A stretch of DNA of 64,000 nt from Kribbella jiaozuonensis (lineage in GTDB: Bacteria; Actinomycetota; Actinomycetes; Propionibacteriales; Kribbellaceae), in contig NZ_SZPZ01000004.1 of the NCBI RefSeq assembly GCF_005233875.1, positions 1,054,001-1,118,000 of the forward strand, in the 5' to 3' direction. Of the stretch, positions 34,380 through 41,261 are shown piece by piece; position 1 is the stretch's first letter, and every line of letters begins with the position of its first letter. The notes beneath the pieces were generated by a model that worked only from the letters and a program-made list of their open reading frames with translations, was not told the origin of the DNA and ran no database searches. The translations under genes were made by a program, and so were the position numbers.

Positions 34380-35618
34380 TCAGGCAACCGCTGCGCGGAC
34401 CGGCGGTGCGACGCGCGGAACCGTCGCGGCAAAGAGCAGGAGACCGGTTACCGTGAGAACAAGTCCGGCCCAGACGGTCGACAGCGTGCCGAGTCCGGCG
34501 CTCAGGGTGATCGACCCGCCGATGGCTCCCAGTGCGTTCGCGAGGTTCAGCGAGGCGAGATTCAGTGCGCCCATCAGGGTGGGCGCTTCGGGCGCGTACC
34601 GGGTGAGCAGGACCTGGATCGTCGGGATGGCGAGCATCATTGTCGCGCCCACTCCGAACAGGGCGGCCAGCAGCACCCAGGTCGTTCCGCCGGCCGCCCC
34701 GATGGTGATCAGGAACAGCAGTACGCCGCCGTACCCGATGACGAGGCCACGGTATTCGTACCGATCCGCCAGCCGACCGCCGATCTGGTTGCCGACCGCC
34801 ATGCCGACGCCGAACACGGCGAGCGCGATAGGGATCAGCGACTCCCCCGCCAGTGCCGCGTCGGTCACGAACGGGCCGATGAAGGTGTAGACGGCGAAGA
34901 TGCTGGCGATGCCGAGCGCCGCGACCGTCATCACCACCCAGACCATTGGCCGGCGCAACGCCCCGAGCTCCTGCGAGACAGAGCCGCCGTCGAGGTCCCG
35001 TGTGGTCGGGACCCAGGCGAGGACAGCCGCGCCGGCACAGAGGCCGATGGCCGCGACCACGACGTACAGCGCCTGCCAGCCGACGTGCTGTCCGAGGAAG
35101 GTGCCCAGCGGCGACCCGATGATTGTCGCGACCGTCAGGCCACCCATCACGGTCGCGAACGCCTTGCCGCCCTTGCCCGGACCGTAGACATAGGCCGCGA
35201 CTACCGCCCCGGCGCCGAAGTACGCGCCCTGGACGGTGCCGGTGATGAAGCGAGCGGCGATCAGCATGCCGAGGTTCTGTGCGATCGCCGAGAGGAGATT
35301 GCCGACGAGGAACAGCAGTACGAGTCCGAGCAGGAGCTGTTTGCGGTTCTGCCGGGCCGCCAGGATCGTGATGGTCGGGGAGCCGATCATCACGCCCACG
35401 GCGTACGCGGTGACGGCGTACGTCGCCTGCGGGATCGTGACGCCGAGATCCGACGAGAACAACTGGATGATGCCGTTGCTCCCGAACTCGCCCGTGCCGA
35501 TGGCGAACGTGCCGAGGGCCAACGCGAACAGCGTCAGCTTCGTGCTCCTGGTGTCGCACTCGGGCGTGTGCCGCCGCTCCTCGGCCGCGCACTGCGGTCG
35601 GTACGCGTGGGTCAGCAA
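34380..35618 (-). CDS. MFS transporter, DHA1/AraJ-type exporter
   Basis: A protein of about 412 residues with twelve predicted membrane helices. The first helix region is LFALALGTFAIGTGEFGSNG, a DHA1 pattern. The loop between helices 2 and 3 has ILAARQNRKQLL. The motif-C-like segment GGLTVATIIGSPLGTFLG marks antiporter-type MFS proteins. TTG 35618 with AAGGA eight nt upstream is the likely start. GTG 35675 is also open and would add 19 residues. It probably exports a sugar, nucleoside or drug. It lies 34 nt upstream of the SARP gene and is divergent from a VOC gene. Confidence 0.88.
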   Translation of the reverse strand: MLTHAYRPQCAAEERRHTPECDTRSTKLTLFALALGTFAIGTGEFGSNGIIQLFSSDLGVTIPQATYAVTAYAVGVMIGSPTITILAARQNRKQLLLGLVLLFLVGNLLSAIAQNLGMLIAARFITGTVQGAYFGAGAVVAAYVYGPGKGGKAFATVMGGLTVATIIGSPLGTFLGQHVGWQALYVVVAAIGLCAGAAVLAWVPTTRDLDGGSVSQELGALRRPMVWVVMTVAALGIASIFAVYTFIGPFVTDAALAGESLIPIALAVFGVGMAVGNQIGGRLADRYEYRGLVIGYGGVLLFLITIGAAGGTTWVLLAALFGVGATMMLAIPTIQVLLTRYAPEAPTLMGALNLASLNLANALGAIGGSITLSAGLGTLSTVWAGLVLTVTGLLLFAATVPRVAPPVRAAVA

Positions 35619-35768
35619 CAGACCGGTCCTTTCATAGCGGCGTACTGCGCCACCGTACGAAGACGCAGTTGACACCCAGTGGATCCCGACTGAACGCGGT
35701 GTCCACTCGTCGTCAACGGCTCCGTTCTAGCGTTCAGGTCGCCCAACCACCCGAGAGGGGTCACTACG

Positions 35769-36203
35769 ATGAGTGAACCGACCACGCCTGCGATCAGCCG
35801 GATGCACCACTTCGCCTTCACCGTCCGCGATCTCGAGGCGAGCATCGCCTGGTACCAGAGGGTCTTCCAGGCAACCGTCGTGAACGGCGACCTACCGCAC
35901 TACGGGCGTGAGTGGACCGGATACGCAAACCTTGTCCTCGAGCCCCGGACCGGGGTAGCCGTCGGACTGCACCACAACGAGGCCAACCAAGGCGAAGAGT
36001 TCGACGAGATCCGGACCGGTCTCGACCACATCTCGCTGCAGGTCGAGGGCCGCGACGGCCTCGAGGCCTGGGCGGCGTGGCTCGACGAGCTGGGCGTCGC
36101 GCACTCGGGCATCCAGAGCCAGACCAAGCCGTTCGTCTACTCGACGATCGTCTTCCGCGACATCGACAACATCCAACTCGAGTTCGTTGCCGTCGACGCC
36201 TGA
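35769..36203 (+). CDS. VOC (glyoxalase/bleomycin-resistance) superfamily protein
   Basis: A 144-residue protein with two beta-alpha-beta-beta-beta modules. MHHFAFTVRDLEASIAWYQR starts the first and LDHISLQVEGRDGLEAWAAW the second. IDNIQLEFVAVD supplies the usual C-terminal Glu metal ligand. His13/14, His in LDHIS and the Glu could bind a divalent metal. The function (isomerase, dioxygenase or binding protein) is not decided by the sequence. GAGAGGGG precedes ATG 35769. It is divergent from the MFS exporter, and the pair may act in detoxification. Confidence 0.88.
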   Translation: MSEPTTPAISRMHHFAFTVRDLEASIAWYQRVFQATVVNGDLPHYGREWTGYANLVLEPRTGVAVGLHHNEANQGEEFDEIRTGLDHISLQVEGRDGLEAWAAWLDELGVAHSGIQSQTKPFVYSTIVFRDIDNIQLEFVAVDA

Positions 36204-36227
36204 ACAGCCCGCAAAGGCGGATCGGCG

Positions 36228-36545
36228 TCAGAGCAGGGAGTCGAGTGACTGCCTGGCGGCCGTGAGTTCGCCCGCTGCCTGGTTCAGATAGGCGAGGGCC
36301 GCGCTCAGGCTGGCGTCGGCAGCTTCCAACGCATCACGCCCGCTCTCCGAGACTGCCGCGAAACGCGTCAGTTCGAAGGATTTCATCAAGAGCGCCGCGG
36401 TCGACATCAAGCTGCGTAGTTCGTGGAACTCCCCCACCAGCGACTTCGCCGCGACTTCATCGGCCGGACGACGACGCAGTACGTCGACCGCCCGCCGCAA
36501 CGCCTCACCCGCCTGCTGCAGCGCGTCCTCAACGCTGTGTGACAT
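36228..36545 (-). CDS. Small all-helical protein of unknown function
   Basis: A 105-residue Ala/Leu-rich protein with heptad-like helices (ALQQAGEALRRAVDVLRRRP, SAALAYLNQAAGELTAARQS). No signal or membrane helix. No recognised family. It ends 25 nt from the convergent VOC stop. The 175-bp gap upstream contains nothing I can assign. Confidence 0.6.
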   Translation of the reverse strand: MSHSVEDALQQAGEALRRAVDVLRRRPADEVAAKSLVGEFHELRSLMSTAALLMKSFELTRFAAVSESGRDALEAADASLSAALAYLNQAAGELTAARQSLDSLL

Positions 36546-36720
36546 CCGCCGCCTCCGCCCCTCGGCATGCTCAACTGCGAGGCGGCAACATCATCAGACC
36601 GTTCCGGCGAATGGCAAGCAACCAACCGCTGCTCTGCACGAATTGTGACTATGCCATCTCGCGTAGTCGCGCTTTAGCGCCTCGCTCCACGAACTCACCG
36701 CGTGCTACGACTGCTGGCCA

Positions 36721-37209
36721 TCAGACCGGTGAGGGTGCGTGCTCCTGGACGTGGCGGATGTAGCCCGCGACGTCCTCGGGGATCAGGCGGCCGATGGCTC
36801 CGCTGGAGTAGACGCTGACCATGACCTTGCCGTCGGGGTTCAGGACGAAGCCGGTGGACTCCAGGTACAGCGGGTCGTGGTGGACGAAGGCGCCGGTGAG
36901 GTCGGAGATTGCGCAGGCGTCGGCGCCGTACCCGACCGGGAAGGTCACGCGGTGTCTCTCCATCAGCCCGGCGGTCGTCGCTTCGTCGTCGACGGACAAC
37001 GCTGCGACTCTGATCCCGACGTCGGCCAGGCTGGCGCGGGCGCGCTGGAAGGCGCGCAGTTGGTGGTTGCAGTAGTTACACCACGATCCCCGGTAGAACA
37101 GCATCACGCCGTACTCGCCGTCGAACGCCTCAGGGACATTGACTACTCCCCCGCCGGGCACGGTCAGCGAAAGCTCTGGAAAAGCGTCGCCAGGTTGCAG
37201 CAAAGACAC
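36721..37209 (-). CDS. Peroxiredoxin-like AhpC/TSA-family redoxin
   Basis: A 162-residue thioredoxin-fold protein. FYRGSWCNYCNHQLRAFQRA places a CxxC pair at Cys44 and Cys47, the position of the peroxidatic Cys and a vicinal partner. The CNYC form is typical of a redoxin subgroup near peroxiredoxins. It should reduce peroxides or act as a thiol oxidoreductase in the cytoplasm. It follows the LLM gene by 16 nt and is probably co-transcribed. Confidence 0.86.
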   Translation of the reverse strand: MSLLQPGDAFPELSLTVPGGGVVNVPEAFDGEYGVMLFYRGSWCNYCNHQLRAFQRARASLADVGIRVAALSVDDEATTAGLMERHRVTFPVGYGADACAISDLTGAFVHHDPLYLESTGFVLNPDGKVMVSVYSSGAIGRLIPEDVAGYIRHVQEHAPSPV

Positions 37210-37225
37210 AGGCCGAACTCCTTGG

Positions 37226-38161
37226 TCAGATGCCGGCGAGCCGGAACTTGGCGTGGAACTCGGCCGCCAGGTCGTTCAGCTCATTGATGCCGTTGGCAAT
37301 GAACGGGAGGGTGAGGATGACCTCGTCGACCCCTCCGGCGGCGAGTTCGGCGAGGTCGTCCAGGACCTGGTCGATGCTGCCTGTGTACGGCGCTCTTCCG
37401 GCCGCAGGCACCTCGCCGAACGGACTGAGTCCGACCAGGGACCGGCAGCTGAGCTCGCCGGGATCCCGGCCGTACTCGTCGGCCATCTTCAAGAGCTCGC
37501 GATACTTCGACGTCACGTCGGCCGGAGGCAAGAGGCTCGGCATCCAGCCGGACGCCCGTCGAGCCACTCGGCTTCGCGCCCGCCGGCTCGGGCCGCCCAG
37601 GAACACCGGGATCTGCTCGGCAGGCTTCGGCCCGACCTCGGCCGGATACACCGTGTACCGCTCGTTCTTGAACGAGACCGGGTCAGGGGCCCACATCGCG
37701 GCCGCCACGTCCAGGAACTCGTCCAATGCCGCGCCGCGTTCCGCGATCGGCCGCGGGGCGGTCGCGCTGAACTCGTCGACCGACCAGCCGCTACCCAGAC
37801 CGGCGACGACACGGCCGCCGCTGGCCGCCGCGATCGAGGCGAACGACCGAGCCAGCCGGAATGGCATGTGCAGCGGCGGGACCACGATCGCAGTACCGAC
37901 CTCCACTCGGCTGGTGACGGCAGCTGCCATGGAGAGAGCGACCAGTGGATCCATCACCTGGCGGTACAGCTCCGGCCAGGTCCCGTCGCCGTACTCCGTG
38001 AGCTTGTGGATTCCGGTCTGATCCTGGGCGTACAGCACCCGCTCGAACACCCACACGCTGTCGTACCCGATCTCTTCGGCCGCCTTCGCTGCCGAGATCA
38101 GATCTGTGCCTGGGACGTACTGCCAGTTCTGCGGCAGCAACGTGCCGAGCTTCAATGCCAT
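37226..38161 (-). CDS. LLM-class, probably F420-dependent oxidoreductase
   Basis: A 311-residue luciferase-like monooxygenase barrel. MALKLGTLLPQNWQYVPGTD begins the fold. Then come SVWVFERVL, VEVGTAIVVPPLHMPFRLAR and GRVVAGLGSGWSVDEF, which are typical for the actinobacterial F420-using subgroup. ATG 38161 has GAGGA seven nt upstream. The open frame to 38227 is not needed. The substrate is unknown. It is followed closely by a peroxiredoxin, which suggests a redox-stress or detoxification unit. Confidence 0.85.
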   Translation of the reverse strand: MALKLGTLLPQNWQYVPGTDLISAAKAAEEIGYDSVWVFERVLYAQDQTGIHKLTEYGDGTWPELYRQVMDPLVALSMAAAVTSRVEVGTAIVVPPLHMPFRLARSFASIAAASGGRVVAGLGSGWSVDEFSATAPRPIAERGAALDEFLDVAAAMWAPDPVSFKNERYTVYPAEVGPKPAEQIPVFLGGPSRRARSRVARRASGWMPSLLPPADVTSKYRELLKMADEYGRDPGELSCRSLVGLSPFGEVPAAGRAPYTGSIDQVLDDLAELAAGGVDEVILTLPFIANGINELNDLAAEFHAKFRLAGI

Positions 38162-38195
38162 CAGCTCGTCCTCACTGTGATCAGGTTTACCGGTA

Positions 38196-38329
38196 CTACT
38201 CCGAACCGCCGCCCATGACCTCTTCATCGGGCTTCATCGCCATGTCCTTCAGCGACTCCTCGGACTCGGGATCGTTCTCGGTCGGCTCCAGCCTGGACGA
38301 GCGGACTACGGCTTCGCCTCGGTAACCAT
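38196..38329 (-). pseudogene. Possible small acidic protein gene, frameshifted
   Basis: In the 375-bp gap before the LLM gene, the minus strand reads RLEPTENDPESEESLKDMAM then KPDEEVMGGGSE and stops at 38196. This acidic composition is unlike chance translation here. No in-frame start is found. An ATG at 38329 (MVTEAKP) is one frame away, so one lost or gained base near 38306 would join them. It may be a small disrupted gene of about 44 codons. No family recognised. Confidence 0.3.
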
Positions 38330-38536
38330 CCCTAGCCGTCCCCCCGGGGGGCGGCAGCCCCAGCCACGACTGCCCTCGTCGAAGAGCCTGACACCGTTCT
38401 GGGCGCTACCGAACTCCCGAACTCGTGTGGTGTTGCGGTACGGCTGCTCGGCCGCAGCAGCGAACGGGTTCAGAAGATGTTCCGTCGCACCTGGGACTGC
38501 GCTCGCCGGTTGCTGGTCGACTGCCCAGCGCCAGAC

Positions 38537-38800
38537 CTACGCAAGAGCTGACGGAGTGGACAACTGGGCAAAGCCTGCCCGGTCGACGCAGTACATGCCT
38601 CGGCGCTGGGTGACGACCAGCAGGACGTGGTCGCAGGACGGGCACCGGGCGACCAACCCCGGGCCATCGAGGTAGACCGCCACCTCCGCAACGACACCCG
38701 ACCGCCCGCAGCCGCCGCACGTGCAGCCCGCCGTCGTCATGTCGCCGCCGAAGATGGCCTCCAGCGTGCCGGCGATCGCGTTCCCGTCGTACCTCGTCAT
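38537..38800 (-). CDS. DUF6510-like zinc-ribbon protein
   Basis: An 87-residue protein. Cys pairs CTCGGC (in GCTCGGCGRSG) and ARCPSCDHVL form a probable zinc ribbon. The rest (VAEVAVYLDGPGLVARCPSC) is a small beta fold. ATG 38800 overlaps the stop of the ferredoxin-reductase-like gene by 4 nt. The fixed position behind a sulfite-oxidase-like and reductase pair suggests an assembly or electron-transfer accessory role, which is inference. Confidence 0.75.
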   Translation of the reverse strand: MTRYDGNAIAGTLEAIFGGDMTTAGCTCGGCGRSGVVAEVAVYLDGPGLVARCPSCDHVLLVVTQRRGMYCVDRAGFAQLSTPSALA

Positions 38801-39552
38801 GGCAGCACTCCTGTTCCGCCGAAGCGTTCCGTCCTGATCCGGGCCGGATCGTGGCCCAGGCCGACGAGCCCGGCTGCCGCGGTCTCGACGAATGCGGTCG
38901 GCCCACAGATGAAGGCCAATGAGCGATCCGCCGGCGACCAGGCGACCTCGGCCAGCAGGTCGCTGTCGATCCGGCGGCGATACCCCCGCCAGGCGCTCGG
39001 TTGTTCCCGGGTCAGCGTGATCGAGATGTCGAACGGGTCGCACGCCGCAAGGTCCATCAGTTCCTCCCGATAGAGCAGCGCTTCGAGCGATCGGGCCGAG
39101 CACAGCGCCCGGACCGGAACCTCACTGCGGGTCGCCCGATGGTGCCTCATCATCGCTCGCAGCGGCGCCAGGCCGGAGCCACCGGCGACCAGGAAGAGCG
39201 GTCCGCCGAGCGGCTCGTCCCAGACGAAGTACCCACCGACCGGACCGCGGAGCTCGAGTACGTCCCCGGCCCGGAGCTCGTCCACCAGGAACGGCGAGAC
39301 CTCGCCGTCGTCGAGTCGCTCGACGCTGAGTACGACGTGCCCGTCCTCCGGCGCCGACGCGATCGAGTAGCTCCGCTCCGCGGGATATCCGTCCGGTGCC
39401 GTCAGCCGTACGTCGACGTGCTGGCCGGCCATATGGCCGGGCCACCCGGGCACCGTCAAGGCGATGTTCTTCACTTGCGGGGTCTCGAACATCGTCTCCA
39501 CCACGGTGGCCTGCTGCCAGGTCAGTCGCCCTGGTATCGCTGTTCTCGCCAT
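38797..39552 (-). CDS. Ferredoxin--NADP-reductase-like FAD oxidoreductase
   Basis: A 251-residue flavoprotein. The FAD motif RSYSIASAPED lies near residue 62 and the NAD(P) loop VAGGSGLAPLRAMM near 120. The C-terminus has ICGPTAFVETAAAGLVGLG. No 2Fe-2S domain is attached, so it needs a separate partner. ATG 39552 starts 31 nt inside the end of the sulfite-oxidase-like gene and its end is coupled to the zinc-ribbon gene. It is the likely electron partner of the molybdoenzyme. Confidence 0.88.
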   Translation of the reverse strand: MARTAIPGRLTWQQATVVETMFETPQVKNIALTVPGWPGHMAGQHVDVRLTAPDGYPAERSYSIASAPEDGHVVLSVERLDDGEVSPFLVDELRAGDVLELRGPVGGYFVWDEPLGGPLFLVAGGSGLAPLRAMMRHHRATRSEVPVRALCSARSLEALLYREELMDLAACDPFDISITLTREQPSAWRGYRRRIDSDLLAEVAWSPADRSLAFICGPTAFVETAAAGLVGLGHDPARIRTERFGGTGVLP

Positions 39553-40010
39553 GGATCTCCGTAGTTGTGGTAGCCGTACATCTCCCAGAAGCCGGGTTCG
39601 TCGTGCTCGCGGATCTCGAGTCCGCGGATCCACTTCGCGCTCTTCCAGAAGTACAGATGCGGGACCAGCAGCCGCGCCGGTCCGCCATGGACGGGCGGCA
39701 GGGCTTGCCCGTCGTACTCGAAGACCACCCAGGCCTGTCCGCCGCGCAGATCCGCGACCGGGAGATTCGTGGTGTACCCGCCGTCGCAGTACGCGGTGAC
39801 GTACTCCGCCCGGAGCGAGGTCGCGTCCAGCAACGTGTCGACGGAAACACCGCGCCAGCTGGTGTCGAGCTTCGACCACTTGGTCACGCAGTGGATGTCG
39901 ACGGTGAAGGTCTCGGCCGGCAGCGACCGGAACTCCTCCCACGACCACGTGACCGGCCGCGACGAATCCGCCGTGGCACGCCGCCCCTGAAAACCTCGGG
40001 TCACCGCCAT
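39522..40010 (-). CDS. Sulfite-oxidase-like molybdopterin oxidoreductase, short N-terminus
   Basis: A 162-residue protein of the short SUOX-fold family. The Mo-ligand Cys lies in VDIHCVTKWSKLDTSW. YCDGGYTTNLP, GGPARLLVPHLYFWKSAKW and DYGDPWREQRY-like C-terminal segments are conserved. ATG 40010 follows GGAGGA. Relative to family members I recall, which have about 195-210 residues, the segment between GFQGRR and VTWSWEEF is about 30-35 residues too short, so part of the N-terminal cofactor-binding region is missing. No twin-Arg signal, so cytoplasmic. Confidence 0.82.
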   Translation of the reverse strand: MAVTRGFQGRRATADSSRPVTWSWEEFRSLPAETFTVDIHCVTKWSKLDTSWRGVSVDTLLDATSLRAEYVTAYCDGGYTTNLPVADLRGGQAWVVFEYDGQALPPVHGGPARLLVPHLYFWKSAKWIRGLEIREHDEPGFWEMYGYHNYGDPWREQRYQGD

Positions 40011-40073
40011 CGGGCTCGTCCTCCACATCATCGGTCTCGGGTACTCCGAGCGTGCTACGGACGGGCATTGCGG

Positions 40074-40120
40074 CGCATCTGTGAGTACCCCGGGGCACCC
40101 CCGGGACACTCACAGATGCG
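40074..40120. promoter_or_regulatory. Long perfect inverted repeat between divergent operons
   Basis: CGCATCTGTGAGT at 40074-40086 is matched exactly by ACTCACAGATGCG at 40108-40120 around a GC-rich core with its own CCCGGGG dyad. It lies in the gap between the leftward molybdoenzyme operon and the rightward ATPase gene. Terminators are not expected between diverging genes, so an operator for one or both promoters is more likely. Confidence 0.55.
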
Positions 40121-40187
40121 AGCGCGGCCGGTTCCGGAGGAGGCTCGCAACGTCAGGAAGCTCGCGCCCAACGGAGGAAAGTGCGAC

Positions 40188-41261
40188 ATGGCAACTGTCT
40201 CGTTCAAGGGATCCACTCGGATCTATCCCGGCACCGACGTTCCGGCGGTCGACAGTCTCGACCTGGAGATCGAGGATCGTGAGTTCATGGTGCTCGTCGG
40301 GCCGTCGGGCTCGGGTAAGTCGACGGCGCTGCGGATGCTGGCGGGGCTCGAAGAGGTGAACGAGGGCTCGATCTTCATCGGCGACCGCGACGTCACCAAC
40401 GCACCACCGAAGGAACGCGACATCGCGATGGTGTTCCAGAACTACGCGCTCTACCCGCACATGTCGGTGGCCGACAACATGGGCTTCGCCCTGAAGATGC
40501 AGGGCATCCACAAGGAAGAGCGCGCCAAGCGCGTCATGGAGGCCGCCAAGCTGCTCGGCCTCGAGGAGTACCTCGAACGCAAGCCGAAGGCACTGTCCGG
40601 CGGTCAGCGTCAGCGGGTGGCGATGGGCCGCGCGATCGTGCGTAGCCCGAAGGTCTTCCTGATGGACGAGCCGCTGTCGAACCTCGACGCCAAGCTGCGG
40701 GTCCAGACCCGCACCCAGATCGCCGAACTGCAGCACCGCCTCGGCGTCACCACCGTCTACGTCACTCACGACCAGGTCGAGGCCATGACGATGGGCGACC
40801 GCGTGGCCGTACTGAAGGACGGCGTACTGCAGCAGGTCGACACCCCGCTGAACCTGTACGACCGGCCGAAGAACAAGTTCGTGGCCGGCTTCATCGGCTC
40901 GCCCGCGATGAACCTGATCACCGCCGAGATCGTCGACGGCGGCGCCAAGATCGGCGACTACGTCGTACCCGTCGCCCGAGACCTGCTGGCCAAGGCCGGC
41001 GACGACAAGACCCTGACGCTCGGCATCCGCCCGGAGGCGCTGCACATCGCCGACGCGGGTCTGCCGGTGAAGGTCGCCGTGATCGAAGAGCTCGGCTCGG
41101 ACGCGTTCCTGTACGGGACCGCAGACCACGCCGAGAACCAGCAGATCATCGCCCGCATCGGCACCCGCCTGCACAACGACAAAGGCACTCTCGTGCACCT
41201 GGCCCCCGACCCCGACAGGCTGCACCTCTTCTCCACCTCCACGGAGAAGAGGCTCGGCTAG
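40188..41261 (+). CDS. Sugar ABC transporter ATPase, MsmK/UgpC/MalK type
   Basis: A 357-residue ATPase. Walker A GPSGSGKST at about residues 38-46, Q-loop FQNYALYPHMSV, signature LSGGQRQRVAMGRA, Walker B VFLMDEPLSNLD and H-loop VTHDQ are all present. The C-terminal regulatory beta domain (LGIRPEALHIAD) is typical for MalK-type subunits shared by several CUT1 importers. GGAGGA precedes ATG 40188. No permease or binding-protein gene adjoins it. Three importers in the window lack an ATPase, so this is the likely common motor. It ends in a CTAG shared with the convergent LuxR gene stop. Confidence 0.95.
   Translation: MATVSFKGSTRIYPGTDVPAVDSLDLEIEDREFMVLVGPSGSGKSTALRMLAGLEEVNEGSIFIGDRDVTNAPPKERDIAMVFQNYALYPHMSVADNMGFALKMQGIHKEERAKRVMEAAKLLGLEEYLERKPKALSGGQRQRVAMGRAIVRSPKVFLMDEPLSNLDAKLRVQTRTQIAELQHRLGVTTVYVTHDQVEAMTMGDRVAVLKDGVLQQVDTPLNLYDRPKNKFVAGFIGSPAMNLITAEIVDGGAKIGDYVVPVARDLLAKAGDDKTLTLGIRPEALHIADAGLPVKVAVIEELGSDAFLYGTADHAENQQIIARIGTRLHNDKGTLVHLAPDPDRLHLFSTSTEKRLG

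Noticed and set aside
40074..40120. Intrinsic terminator
   Set aside because: It lies between two diverging genes and has no T-run, so an operator or leader structure fits better.
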